The notes under the pieces were generated by a model. That model was not told the origin of the DNA, did no database searches, and was given only the letters and a program-made list of their open reading frames with translations. From Schaalia radingae (GTDB taxonomy: Bacteria; Actinomycetota; Actinomycetes; Actinomycetales; Actinomycetaceae): DNA of 64,000 nucleotides. A program made the translations under genes and the position numbers. The stretch covers positions 1,488,001-1,552,000 of the forward strand of contig NZ_LT629792.1 of NCBI RefSeq assembly GCF_900106055.1, given 5' to 3'. Every line of letters starts with the position of its first letter. Positions within the stretch are counted from its first letter, which is position 1. Below are positions 51,726 to 59,800 of the stretch, in pieces.

Positions 51726-53405
51726 CTACATGCGCTCGGGGGCGCTCACTCCCAGCAGTGCCAGTCCGTTACGCAGAACCCGCGTCACCGCATCGTTGAG
51801 CCACAGGCGGGCCACGTGGGACTCGGTCACGTCCTCGTCAGCGCGAGGGGTGACGCGGCACTGCCCGTACCATGCGTGGTACGTCGCAGCAAGTTGTTCG
51901 AGGTAACGGGCCACACGATGAGGTTCACGCATTGAAGCGGCCTGCGCAACAAGTGCCGGGAATGTGGCGAGCACTCCGAGCAGTTCACTGTCGGCAGGAT
52001 GGTCCAACGCGGACGGGTCGAATCCGGCGTCTCGGCTGACACCGTGTTCAGCTGCATTACGCGCCACGTTGCAGGTTCTGGCGTGTGCGTACTGCACGTA
52101 GTAGACAGGGTTTTCGTTTGTGTGCGAGGACAGCAGGTCCAGGTCGATGTCCACGTTTGAATCCATCGATACGCGCACCAGTGAGTAGCGCGCGGCGTCA
52201 ACGCCCACAGCATCCACCAGGTCATCAAGGGTGACGATCGTGCCGGCTCGTTTCGACATGCGCACCGGTTGTCCGTCCTTGACCAGGTTGACCATCTGGC
52301 CGATCAGGATCTGCATGTTGACACCTGGCTTGTCACCAAATGCTTCGCACATGGCCATCATGCGGCCGATGTAGCCGTGGTGGTCAGCGCCGAGCAGGTA
52401 GATTGCTGCGTCTGCTCCGCGGGAGCGCTTATCCAGGTAGTAGGCCACGTCGCCTGCGAAGTAGGCAGCCTGGCCGTCCGACTTGATGAGGACGCGGTCT
52501 TTGTCATCACCGTAATCGGTGGTGCGCAGCCAGACGGCGCCATCCTCGTCAAACACTTCGCCGCGTTCGCGCAGGATTTCGATGGCACGTGTGACGGCTC
52601 CGGAGGTGTGCAGGGAGTCTTCGTGGAAGAACACGTCAAATTCGGCGCGGAAGGCGCGCAGGCGATCCTTGATCTGCGCGAACATCAGGTCAACGCCGCG
52701 AGCGCGAAATGCCTCGACAGCCTCTTCATCCGGCAGTGTGGCGGGATCTGGCTCCCCTGCTGCCGCCGCATCGTGACGCACCTGGTCTGCGATGTCCTGA
52801 ATGTACTGGCCGCCATACCCGTCCTCGGGCGCTTCCTGACCGCGAGCGCGCGCCACCAGTGAGCGGGCGAAACGGTCAATCTGGGAGCCGTGATCGTTGA
52901 AATAGTATTCGCGCGTGACCTCTGCGCCGCTCACGCTGATCAAACGGGCCAGCGAGTCGCCCACGGCCGCCCAGCGTGCGCCACCCAGATGAATCGGGCC
53001 GGTCGGGTTGGCCGAGACGTATTCGAGGTTGATATGCGTGCCGGCAAGTGAGTCGTTGTGCCCATATGCTTCGCCTGCTTCCACGATGGTGCGCGCAAGC
53101 TCGCCGGCACTGGCTGCGGCCAGTCGGATGTTAATGAATCCCGGACCTGCGATCTCAACGCTGTCGATCCCCTCGTTCTCACGCAGTGCGTCTGCCACGA
53201 CGGTGGCCAGGGCACGCGGCGCGGTGTGTGCTTTCTTGGCCAGTTGCATCGCAACGTTGGATGCCCAGTCTCCGTGTTCGCGTTGCCGAGGGCGTTCCAC
53301 GGTCACTGTTTCAGGGATGTCAGCCTCATCCAGGGTGATGGTGCCGGCGTGGGCGGCATCGCGCACAATGCGCGTGATCAGTGCAGAAAGTTCTTCAGGC
53401 GTCAT
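51726..53405 (-). CDS. argS: Arginyl-tRNA synthetase
   Basis: Charges tRNA-Arg. The 559-residue class I enzyme has the HIGH-like HLGGAR in [15 protein letters not shown], and the [15 protein letters not shown] loop in place of KMSKS. The N-terminal additional domain (about 1-115) and the C-terminal helical DALR domain are present; the end QCRVTPRAD and [19 protein letters not shown] is typical. ATG 53405 has no ribosome site, and TAATCT lies only six bases upstream on the same strand, so a leaderless transcript is possible. The mobile element begins 95 bases upstream. Confidence 0.96.
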   Translation of the reverse strand: MTPEELSALITRIVRDAAHAGTITLDEADIPETVTVERPRQREHGDWASNVAMQLAKKAHTAPRALATVVADALRENEGIDSVEIAGPGFINIRLAAASAGELARTIVEAGEAYGHNDSLAGTHINLEYVSANPTGPIHLGGARWAAVGDSLARLISVSGAEVTREYYFNDHGSQIDRFARSLVARARGQEAPEDGYGGQYIQDIADQVRHDAAAAGEPDPATLPDEEAVEAFRARGVDLMFAQIKDRLRAFRAEFDVFFHEDSLHTSGAVTRAIEILRERGEVFDEDGAVWLRTTDYGDDKDRVLIKSDGQAAYFAGDVAYYLDKRSRGADAAIYLLGADHHGYIGRMMAMCEAFGDKPGVNMQILIGQMVNLVKDGQPVRMSKRAGTIVTLDDLVDAVGVDAARYSLVRVSMDSNVDIDLDLLSSHTNENPVYYVQYAHARTCNVARNAAEHGVSRDAGFDPSALDHPADSELLGVLATFPALVAQAASMREPHRVARYLEQLAATYHAWYGQCRVTPRADEDVTESHVARLWLNDAVTRVLRNGLALLGVSAPERM

Positions 53406-53500
53406 GGTTCAAGATTAGACGGCATCGGCACGGTGCTTCCACTCGTTACCGCACTGTGGCGCACCCCGCGTTCAATCTCTCATTGAGCGCCTACCTGTGA

Positions 53501-53523
53501 GCGCCCCGAACAGGACTCGAACC
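53501..53523. repeat. attL, left copy of the 23-bp core repeat
   Basis: Begins GCGCCCCGAACAGGACTCGA and continues ACC, identical to 60998-61020. It copies the last bases of tRNA-Arg(CCG), including the T-stem and the acceptor 3' strand. The remainder of the tRNA is absent here, so this is the remnant end rather than a gene. Confidence 0.92.
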
Positions 53524-53589
53524 ACGTTTTTGCGTAATTCAGTAAACGCGCGTTTTGTGTTGATATAGAGCCGAAAAGTCCCGTCTGCC

Positions 53590-53618
53590 TTGAGTGCGTC
53601 TAGTGCCTGTATTATGCT
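53590..53618 (+). promoter_or_regulatory. Promoter of the integrase gene
   Basis: TTGAGT (53590-53595) and TATGCT (53613-53618) with a 17-base spacer make a good sigma-A-type promoter. The expected start, near 53625, is just before three 11-bp repeats that may bind the integrase, so autoregulation is likely. Confidence 0.6.
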
Positions 53619-53633
53619 TGTTTTTAGGTGTTT

Positions 53634-53666
53634 CGGGGAACGTTCGGGGAACGCTCGGGGAACGAA
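53634..53666 (+). repeat. Left arm-type repeats (three 11-bp units)
   Basis: Three head-to-tail copies beginning CGGGGAACG occur at 53634, 53645 and 53656, differing only in the last two bases. The same unit occurs twice near the right end (60909-60930). Such paired direct repeats flanking tyrosine-integrase cores are typically arm-binding sites. Confidence 0.7.
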
Positions 53667-53689
53667 ACGCACTCAAAGGAGCCACCACC

Positions 53690-54922
53690 ATGCCACGCAA
53701 CACGCACCAACAGCAGCGCCCCTTCGGTAAAATCAAGCGCCTACCGTCCGGGAATTACAGGGCGGACTATCCAGACCCACGCAAGAATGGGAAGCGTATA
53801 GCCGCCCCAGCCACGTTCTCACGCAAGGAAGACGCGCAAGTATGGCTATCGACTGAGAAGCAATCTATTGACCGGGGAACGTGGAAAAGCCCTGAACAGG
53901 TGGAGCGTGAGCGCGCCGAAGCAGAACGCAAAGCCCGGTACGACAATATGACGTTTGGCGACTACTACCCGATGTTCAGGAAGTCCGTCCGATGGGCACC
54001 CTCATCAGCGCGCACACGAGAACCAAGAATCAAGAAATATATTCTGCCCTACTGGGAAGACGTTCCGATCAAGCAGATCGACAAGTACATGATTGACCAG
54101 TGGGTGACCGAGGTTGTCGCACCATTGGGCTACGGGCAGCGCAAGGAAGTATGGCGCTTGTTTAAGCAGATTATGAGAGCGGCGGAAGATTCCGACGTGA
54201 TCGACGTGGTGCCGAAGGTCAGCAGACACTCGAAGGATCTTATACGCCCACAGGTCAACGAGCCGCCCGCTCACTCCAACCGTGCTTTATCGCGTGAGGA
54301 AGTACAGAACGTGATAGCCGAAGCGTCCGACGAGAGCAGACCCGCCTTAGTTCTCATGGTTGTTACCGGCATGAGGCCGGGAGAAGTCAGAGGCTTGAAG
54401 CCCAAGGCGATTGACTTCAAGAACAATCTTGTGCGCATCGAGCACACAGTGAAGATGGAAGGCGAGGCGCAGCGAGGCGAGGACAACGCTAAGACGCGCT
54501 CCAGTCTTCGCACCATTCCGATTGACCCGCGCATCACCGCGATGTTGAAGCAGCACATTAGTAGCCATATGACCGGGGTGGATGCTTACGTGTTCCAGTC
54601 ACCTAAAGAAAAAGGGCGGGCTGTCTCACTGACCAGTTTCCAAAAGACCGTGAAGGCCACACAGAAACGGCATGACTATGACCGGATGGCACCCTACTGT
54701 TTGCGCCACACGTTCGAGACGCAAGCCCAGCTAACCAGTGGTGCCATCATGATGGATGTCGACGCGATGATGGGGCACGAGGTCAGGAATGATCCGAATA
54801 TGCAGCGCCGCTATTCTCACGCAAGCTTGGAGCGCCAGCGCCTTGTGGCCACCTTCATGGCTGATTGGGTATTGAACCCACCAGCGAGCAAAGCGGAAAC
54901 GAGAACCGACATCGTGGGCTAA
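53690..54922 (+). CDS. int: Tyrosine recombinase (integrase) of the element
   Basis: A 410-residue phage-type integrase that should join attP to the tRNA-Arg attB. The N-terminal part (about 15-65) looks like an AP2/arm-binding domain (RLPSGNYRADYPDPRKNGKR), a SAM-like core-binding domain follows (about 85-180), and the catalytic domain has Arg in VVTGMRPGEVRGL, YCLRHTFE (Tyr replaces the first His of HxxR, a common variant), MGHE, and the nucleophile Tyr in RRYSHAS. ATG 53690 follows AAAGGAG; the frame is open to 53594 through the arm repeats. Confidence 0.95.
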   Translation: MPRNTHQQQRPFGKIKRLPSGNYRADYPDPRKNGKRIAAPATFSRKEDAQVWLSTEKQSIDRGTWKSPEQVERERAEAERKARYDNMTFGDYYPMFRKSVRWAPSSARTREPRIKKYILPYWEDVPIKQIDKYMIDQWVTEVVAPLGYGQRKEVWRLFKQIMRAAEDSDVIDVVPKVSRHSKDLIRPQVNEPPAHSNRALSREEVQNVIAEASDESRPALVLMVVTGMRPGEVRGLKPKAIDFKNNLVRIEHTVKMEGEAQRGEDNAKTRSSLRTIPIDPRITAMLKQHISSHMTGVDAYVFQSPKEKGRAVSLTSFQKTVKATQKRHDYDRMAPYCLRHTFETQAQLTSGAIMMDVDAMMGHEVRNDPNMQRRYSHASLERQRLVATFMADWVLNPPASKAETRTDIVG

Positions 54923-54948
54923 GCGCTCGCAGACAGGAGAGAAAAAGA

Positions 54949-55497
54949 GTGAGCGGCAAAATAACCTTCTCAGGTTCTGACATGCCTGACTTGTTGCACG
55001 CCATACAGGTTCGGTGCTGTCACAAGACTGTTGACGGGCGAGAGCTGTCTGACAGGGGAACCGTGCGTGTAGCGATAATCTACCGGTACGTGGGGCAGGG
55101 GTGGTCAACGGCAGAACCCGTAGATGACCCATACAATTTATACGGCTTTTCGAAAAAGCCGCCGGAGGTGGTGGACTTTGGCGTAGTCACGTGTCCCGTC
55201 TGTGGAAGCACAATTGAACTTCGCTACACGCAAGTGCAACTTGCTCTTGATTCTTATCTTAGGTGGAAACAGTGGCCGAACCAGATCATGATCCACTACG
55301 TCAAGAAGGCACCCCCAGTAACAGCGCCTGACAAAAGCGACGTAGACCTGTTAAAAGAGCGGTGGGCAGTGGAGAGGAAAGCCCTTGAGGGTAGGAAAGC
55401 CAATGCCAACCCATTCGCTCACCTGTTCGGGGACGAGAAAGCCCTTGAACGTGAGCTAGCGGAATTGGATGGCTTGGAAGACACACCGCCTTTCTAG
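54949..55497 (+). CDS. Hypothetical element protein with one CxxC pair
   Basis: A 182-residue protein that I do not recognise. GTG 54949 is preceded by AGGAGAG; the frame itself stays open back to 54865 within int. The middle has VTCPVCGSTIELRYTQ, one half of a zinc-ribbon-like site, and an earlier VRCCHK that could complete it. The C-terminal third is helical and charged (ERWAVERKALEGRK, EKALERELAELDG). It is 26 bases downstream of int on the same strand, so it may be expressed with it. Confidence 0.65.
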   Translation: MSGKITFSGSDMPDLLHAIQVRCCHKTVDGRELSDRGTVRVAIIYRYVGQGWSTAEPVDDPYNLYGFSKKPPEVVDFGVVTCPVCGSTIELRYTQVQLALDSYLRWKQWPNQIMIHYVKKAPPVTAPDKSDVDLLKERWAVERKALEGRKANANPFAHLFGDEKALERELAELDGLEDTPPF

Positions 55498-55542
55498 ACA
55501 CGCGTTGTGCTCCAATGCGAACAGATGTGCTATTCTGCTGTC

Positions 55543-55806
55543 TAACGGAGTTTGGATAACTCGCGTGATGGTGGTTCTCCCACCCTAGATGTGAGCAATA
55601 TAGTTCAGCACTAGGCGACAGTCTCGATGCCAAGGCAGACCAGATGGGTCGATAAGTCGGTGACTTATTAGGGACTTGGGTCAGGCGACAGGTCGGTGAC
55701 CTGTTAGAGGCGCATAGTGGATTGTGACAGGTCGGTGACCTGAAGGTGTTGGCACGCTAGTTGACCCTGACAAAAGTAGGGGTTCACTTGGCGTGCCGTT
55801 TTTTAT
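55543..55806 (+). ncRNA. Candidate structured non-coding RNA or leader with three GGT-loop hairpins
   Basis: An extended -10 (TGC TATTCT, 55528-55536) predicts a transcript starting near 55543, and a terminator ends it at about 55806. No gene fits inside. Three hairpins with the loop GGT recur at 55652-55668 (ATAAGTC stem), 55688-55704 (ACAGGTC) and 55728-55742 (CAGGTC), centre spacing 36 and 39 bases; the first and second differ in sequence at paired positions. A further GGTGG/CCACC hairpin lies near 55574. It could be an independent small RNA or the attenuated leader of the xis-rep operon. The palindromes could also be protein-binding DNA sites. Confidence 0.5.
55751..55806 (+). terminator. 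Rho-independent terminator or attenuator ahead of the xis-like genes
   Basis: GGCACGC (55751-55757) pairs with GCGTGCC (55791-55797), an inner TGACCCT/AGGGGTTCA stem fills the loop, and the run GTTTTTTAT follows. It lies 39 bases before the first HTH gene and would end, or attenuate, the upstream transcript. Confidence 0.8.
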
Positions 55807-55844
55807 GCCATGAACCCCAGTGAATGATCATGGAGCGAAAGATC

Positions 55845-56066
55845 ATGGCTGAAAACTTAAGGGACAACGCGCACCCAGCTAGTCCCGAACTTCTCACGAT
55901 TCAACAGGCAGCGGAACTTCTCAACGTGTCAGTGGGCACCGTCCGCAAATGGATTACCAGCGGTGAGCTGAACGCCTACCGCTATGGGGCACATGGTCGT
56001 ATCGTGCGCATCACCCGCGATGATATCCACCAGTTCGCCACCCCCATCATTGGAGGTGCCAAGTGA
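55845..56066 (+). CDS. Helix-turn-helix (excisionase/MerR-type) DNA-binding protein
   Basis: A 73-residue protein with the winged-helix pattern LLTIQQAAELLNVSVGTVRKWITSGELNAYR followed by RIVRITRDDIHQF (here split for length), as in excisionase-family and HTH_17 proteins. GGAGCG lies nine bases before ATG 55845; the longer frame begins 55824. It overlaps the next gene by four bases. As the first gene after the attenuator it probably serves as Xis or as the element's regulator. Confidence 0.82.
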   Translation: MAENLRDNAHPASPELLTIQQAAELLNVSVGTVRKWITSGELNAYRYGAHGRIVRITRDDIHQFATPIIGGAK

Positions 56067-56323
56067 GCGCACCAATGAACAACCCGGTAACCCGGCAAGC
56101 GTGTAGAGACGAGCACAGGCAATACCGCGCTTACATGAAGGTTAGCGACTTGACGGCCTTCACCGGCATTGCGCCCAACACGATCTACACGTGGATCAAG
56201 CAAGGGCGGATCAAAACCGTTGAGTTCGGCTCGCGTATCTTGATCCCAGCAGACGAGATGGAGCGCCTATTAACCGAAGGCGTGCCTACACCCAACCCGT
56301 ACAGGGACGGTGACGCGGCATGA
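56063..56323 (+). CDS. Second small helix-turn-helix protein
   Basis: An 86-residue protein with the same fold as its neighbour: YMKVSDLTAFTGIAPNTIYTW, then IKQGRIKTVEFGSRILIPADEM. The two HTH genes are only loosely alike in sequence, so a recent duplication is not apparent. GTG 56063 overlaps the previous stop (GTGA). One of the pair may be the excisionase and the other an operator-binding regulator; the sequence does not say which. Confidence 0.8.
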   Translation: MSAPMNNPVTRQACRDEHRQYRAYMKVSDLTAFTGIAPNTIYTWIKQGRIKTVEFGSRILIPADEMERLLTEGVPTPNPYRDGDAA

Positions 56324-56739
56324 ACGAGCACAAAAGAAAGTGCCCCAGTGGGGAAACTGGGGCAAAAGATAAGAGCACGCAACCCTTGGGTTCTAGTGTA
56401 GCAACCCCCGGGTTCGACTGGAGACGCTTCACCCCGCGTGAGCAGGAAATCTACGTGCAAGGAATGACCGACGGTATCTCAATCGGTCACCACAAAGGCT
56501 ATGTAGACGGCTACAAGCGCGCCGTAGAAGACCACAAACACCACTGGATCCAAGAGTGGTTCGAACGCGGTTGGAAGGCGTGCGAAGACTACTTCACGGC
56601 AATCATGGCACTATGCCTACCCTATCTAGAAGACGCGATCCGCTACCCCGATTACGCCACCTTGTGCGACATGCGGGGCGACCACGCGCGGGCAGAGCGC
56701 CAACGCCGAACCCTCAAAGAACGCGGGGTGGACAAGTGA
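56320..56739 (+). CDS. Hypothetical element protein
   Basis: A 139-residue protein of unknown function. Its N-terminus is polar and its middle has aromatic, histidine-rich helices (HHKGYVDGYKRAVEDHKHHW, then EWFERGWKACEDYF). It starts in an ATGA overlap with the HTH gene and ends in a GTGA overlap with the DUF3631 gene, so four genes form one tightly coupled unit. Confidence 0.7.
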   Translation: MNEHKRKCPSGETGAKDKSTQPLGSSVATPGFDWRRFTPREQEIYVQGMTDGISIGHHKGYVDGYKRAVEDHKHHWIQEWFERGWKACEDYFTAIMALCLPYLEDAIRYPDYATLCDMRGDHARAERQRRTLKERGVDK

Positions 56740-58031
56740 GCGAAAAAGAAGAAGGCAGCGAACTATTCGATGCCGTCTACAAATTCCTAGGCCGCTTCGT
56801 CGCCTACCCCACCAGTGAATCACGCGTTGCGCACGTCCTATGGATAGCGCACACATGGTTCATGGACGAGTGGGAAGCAACCCCCCGGCTCGCTTTCCTC
56901 TCTCCCGAACCTGAGTCAGGCAAGACACGAGCACTGGAAGTGACAGCACCACTCGTGTGCGACGGACTATCATTTTCCAACGTCTCACCCGCCTACCTGT
57001 TCAGGCGCGTCACCAAGGAAGACACGCCCCCAACCGTCCTGTTCGACGAGATAGACGCAATCTTCGGCCCCAAAGCAAACGGCAACGAAGACCTACGCTC
57101 ATTCCTCAACGCTGGACACCGTAAAGGCGCACGCATCGGGAGATGCCTCGACCACGGGGCGGGCATCGAAGAATTCGACACGTACTGTGCCGTAGCGCTC
57201 GCGGGCTTGGGGTACCTACCTGACACGATTGCCACGCGTTCTGTCATTGTCAGGATGCGGAAGCGTAAGAGTTCGGAACAGGTGGAGCAGTGGAGGATCC
57301 GCACGTGCGAACCCAAAGCCGTCGCACTGCATGATTGGTTCGAGCAGTGGGCAAGCCAACAACGGGATAACGTGGGCATCCCCATGTTGCCTAACCAGAT
57401 CCGAGACCGTAACGCTGACGTGTGGGAACCGCTCATCGCCGTGGCTGATCTTGCTGGGGGCGCGTGGCCGCAAGCCGCGCGTACCGCGGCAATCACCATG
57501 ACAAGCACCGAAGCCACTCCCGCAACGCTAGGTGCCCAGCTACTCGTCGACATTCACACCATCTTCGAAAGCAAGGGGCGGCAGTGGGTAAACAGTGGCG
57601 AGTTAGTTAACGAGCTGAACATGATGGAAGAATCACCGTGGGGCGACCTCAAAGGCCGCCCGATGGACACGCGTCGCCTTGCCCGTATGCTCAAGGGCTA
57701 CGGCATCACCCCACAGAAGAAGCGGTTAGGCGAGGCAACATCGCGTGGCTATCCGCGTGACGCGTTCACTGACGCGTGGGAACGGTACCTACCCGCCCGC
57801 AGTCTCCAAGAAGCGGAACAAGCGGAACACCGGAACATTGGCGTCATACCAACGAAAAATGACGCCACACCCAAAACACCTATCCGGAACATCCGGAACA
57901 CAAGTGGAACAAAACAGCCGCAGAATATCAACGATGTTCCGGATGTTCCGCTTGTTCCGGTTAAATCAGGGTACACGGGCGACGGCAAGCAAGGATCCCT
58001 GTTTGACAGTGATGTGGAGGGGTGCGCCTAA
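56736..58031 (+). CDS. DUF3631 P-loop NTPase, probable replication protein
   Basis: A 431-residue protein. The Walker A-like SPEPESGKTRALE and Walker B VLFDEIDAIFG identify an NTPase of the DUF3631 kind, which in actinobacterial phages and plasmids is the helicase-like part of replication primases. No primase/polymerase domain is attached. The N-terminal helical part spans about 1-45, the NTPase about 45-180 and a winged-helix-like C-terminal region about 255-345. A polar tail with PIRNIRNTSGTKQPQNIND ends the chain. GTG 56736 overlaps the upstream stop. A role in replicating or mobilising the element is inferred from family and context. Confidence 0.85.
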   Translation: MSEKEEGSELFDAVYKFLGRFVAYPTSESRVAHVLWIAHTWFMDEWEATPRLAFLSPEPESGKTRALEVTAPLVCDGLSFSNVSPAYLFRRVTKEDTPPTVLFDEIDAIFGPKANGNEDLRSFLNAGHRKGARIGRCLDHGAGIEEFDTYCAVALAGLGYLPDTIATRSVIVRMRKRKSSEQVEQWRIRTCEPKAVALHDWFEQWASQQRDNVGIPMLPNQIRDRNADVWEPLIAVADLAGGAWPQAARTAAITMTSTEATPATLGAQLLVDIHTIFESKGRQWVNSGELVNELNMMEESPWGDLKGRPMDTRRLARMLKGYGITPQKKRLGEATSRGYPRDAFTDAWERYLPARSLQEAEQAEHRNIGVIPTKNDATPKTPIRNIRNTSGTKQPQNINDVPDVPLVPVKSGYTGDGKQGSLFDSDVEGCA

Positions 58032-58235
58032 CCAGTCAACGCACCAGTCCAACATTGCGGCGTGTGGCTCTCATGGCAATCGACTGTGGGAGCCACGCGC
58101 GTCACGCCCGCGAGCGCACCGCGTCCCCGCATCAACGCGGCATGGGTGAGCAGCAATCAAGAAAACTGAGAACCGTTCTCACACAAGCCGCGCGGGCAAA
58201 ACCATACCCCCAGCGCGACAACGCTAGGGGTAAGG

Positions 58236-58287
58236 CACCGGCAAAAGCCGGTGTAAGTGTCCATTGAAAGGAAAAATAAATGGACAC
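58236..58287. terminator. Pair of hairpins between the convergent halves of the element
   Basis: CACCGGC-AAAA-GCCGGTG (58236-58253) is a perfect 7-bp hairpin, and GTGTCCATT with AATGGACAC (58257-58265, 58279-58287) a perfect 9-bp one with an A-rich loop. They lie between the rightward DUF3631 gene and the leftward sigma-like gene. The rest of the 320-base gap (58032-58351) has an open frame of about 80 codons starting GTG 58022, without convincing coding signs. Confidence 0.65.
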
Positions 58288-58351
58288 CTTTCCTGATGTG
58301 TTCCTAGCTCTGCTAGGTACGTATAGTATATGGCGCGCGTGACAGGCACTG

Positions 58352-58708
58352 TCAATACTCACCCGCGTCACCGTTCAGGAAGTCAAGCATGAGCGCGTCA
58401 GCGCGCGTTAGCGACTGCCACACAGCGCCCTGAGTGACACCCTCACGGCGCGCCACTTCCACCTGTGGCAAGCCCATAACCACGCTGAGATATACGCGGC
58501 GGCGCAACTGTGCTGGAAGCGCGTCAAACGCGCGCCTACCGTCAGCCACACACGCCCACAACGTTGACTGCCTGTAAGGGTCGAACTGGGCGCGCGGCAT
58601 CCCCACTTCACGATACGTGCCGTCAATACTCCACCCCCACGCGTGAGCATCACTAAACGACGCGCGCACCAGCTCACGCACCACAGGCGCACTGTACTCA
58701 CCGCTCAT
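58352..58708 (-). CDS. Sigma-70 region 4-like helix-turn-helix protein
   Basis: A 118-residue protein whose C-terminal half, ALPAQLRRRVYLSVVMGLPQ then VEVARREGVTQGAVWQSLTRA, matches the region 4 HTH of sigma factors; no region 2 is present. Small proteins of this kind act as late-gene or packaging regulators in phages and satellites (RinA- or ArpU-like). It begins two bases after the stop of the upstream leftward gene. Confidence 0.75.
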   Translation of the reverse strand: MSGEYSAPVVRELVRASFSDAHAWGWSIDGTYREVGMPRAQFDPYRQSTLWACVADGRRAFDALPAQLRRRVYLSVVMGLPQVEVARREGVTQGAVWQSLTRADALMLDFLNGDAGEY

Positions 58709-58710
58709 GC

Positions 58711-59049
58711 TTACGCGTCCAACTGTTCAGGTTGAAAGCCCGTCACCAGCAAGTTACATTCCTCGTGTTTGTGGTGCTTGTAGTCCTTGAACACTTCGGT
58801 TAAGCGTCCACGTACTCGCAGGATCAGCCCGCCTACTCCCCCGCGGTTCCACGCGGTTACCAGTTGTTGAGGGTGTTCATGTGCCCATATCCACGCGCAG
58901 GCCACACATTCGTCGTACGACAAGCGCGCTTTATAGGCAAACAGGGTGACTGCTCTACTGAAAGCCGCCCATACTTCATTGTCAGGGTCGCCCGCTTCAA
59001 GGATGCTTACTACTTGATCAGTAGTTACACGATTAACCACAACCCCCAT
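58711..59049 (-). CDS. Hypothetical element protein
   Basis: A 112-residue unrecognised protein. The N-terminus (NRVTTDQVVSILEAGDPDNE) and a middle AYKARLSYDECVACAWIW contain two close Cys residues. The end is histidine- and lysine-rich (DYKHHKHEECNLL). It is the first gene of the leftward pair and lies beside the repeat-rich right end, so its promoter should be near 59050-59170, where a 22-bp palindrome occurs. Confidence 0.65.
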   Translation of the reverse strand: MGVVVNRVTTDQVVSILEAGDPDNEVWAAFSRAVTLFAYKARLSYDECVACAWIWAHEHPQQLVTAWNRGGVGGLILRVRGRLTEVFKDYKHHKHEECNLLVTGFQPEQLDA

Positions 59050-59152
59050 GCTACATTACGCGGGCGCGTTGAGCGGGCAGCACGCTACGGCAACCGCCCT
59101 CGTGCTGGAAGCAGACGGCAGGAGAAAGAACGGACGCTGGGCATACGGCATA

Positions 59153-59174
59153 AACAATCAGAATTCTGATTGTT
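59153..59174. repeat. 22-bp perfect palindrome, repeated at 59905-59926
   Basis: Half-site AACAATCAGAA mirrored around an EcoRI-like GAATTC centre. A second copy at 59905-59926 differs at one central base (GGATTC centre). Both are preceded by ATA AAC-type sequence. The first copy sits upstream of the leftward gene pair and could be its operator, perhaps for one of the HTH proteins. Confidence 0.65.
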
Positions 59175-59301
59175 CTAGGGGATTTGAAGTTTCGCTCGCC
59201 CAGGCGGGCGTTGTTCTTGACTTCAAGCCTGACCTCGCAGCCCGCGTGATAGACGGCAGTCTTGCCCTCGACAATGTTTAGCGCACCACTACCAGCCTGA
59301 C

Positions 59302-59420
59302 GAAACCTAGACGAAACCCAGCAGGTTACGGAATCAAAACCTAGCCAAAACCTAGAAGTAACCCAGCCGGTTACGAAAACGGAACCTAAACCCAACCTAG
59401 AACTAACCCACGGGGTTAAC
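59302..59420. repeat. 45-bp imperfect tandem repeat (about 2.6 copies)
   Basis: Units begin at 59302, 59347 and 59392, each with AACCTAG, followed by a TAACCC...GGTTA inverted repeat (59314-59330, 59359-59375, 59404-59420) at exactly 45-base intervals. Regular repeats with internal dyads beside a replication-type NTPase suggest iterons of an origin. Confidence 0.7.
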
Positions 59421-59800
59421 CACACCACGCGAAACACCCCGTGACCAGAGGGCATCTGGAAACCGTGTAAGTCCCATTAGCAATTGTGCGTCTGGAATAC
59501 GCACATTTTCCACACGCAGCCCCGAACCCACAACAAGCCCGAACACCCAACGAAACCGGCAACGCTGAACCCACCCACGCGCGCACCCTGAAAGCGCGTG
59601 AGAACCACTCACAGGCACGCCAACGAGATCGTGGAACCCCCCACATCGTGCAGCCACAACACGCGCGCCTTGAACTGCCACCCACAATTTTCCACAGCCC
59701 TACACCCACAGGCACAACAATCCCCCCCACCAATCGCACCCCACCCCCAAGGTGTCACGCACCACGCACAGTTAATAACAAATTCGTTAATATCGAATCT

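Noticed and set aside
53501-53523. A second tRNA-Arg gene at the left end of the element
   Set aside because: Only the 3' 23 bases match; the anticodon and D arms are missing, so it is an attachment-site remnant.
55498-55844. T-box or amino-acid riboswitch leader
   Set aside because: The conserved T-box sequence and a specifier loop are absent, and the genes downstream are DNA-binding proteins, not amino-acid genes.
58022-58267. An 81-codon frame starting at the end of the DUF3631 gene
   Set aside because: Very rich in Arg, Ala and His with no motif, and it runs into the terminator hairpins; it cannot be supported as a gene.
59048-59281. A 77-codon rightward frame overlapping the leftward 112-residue gene
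   Set aside because: It has no ribosome site, runs through the 22-bp palindrome and shows no protein-like pattern.
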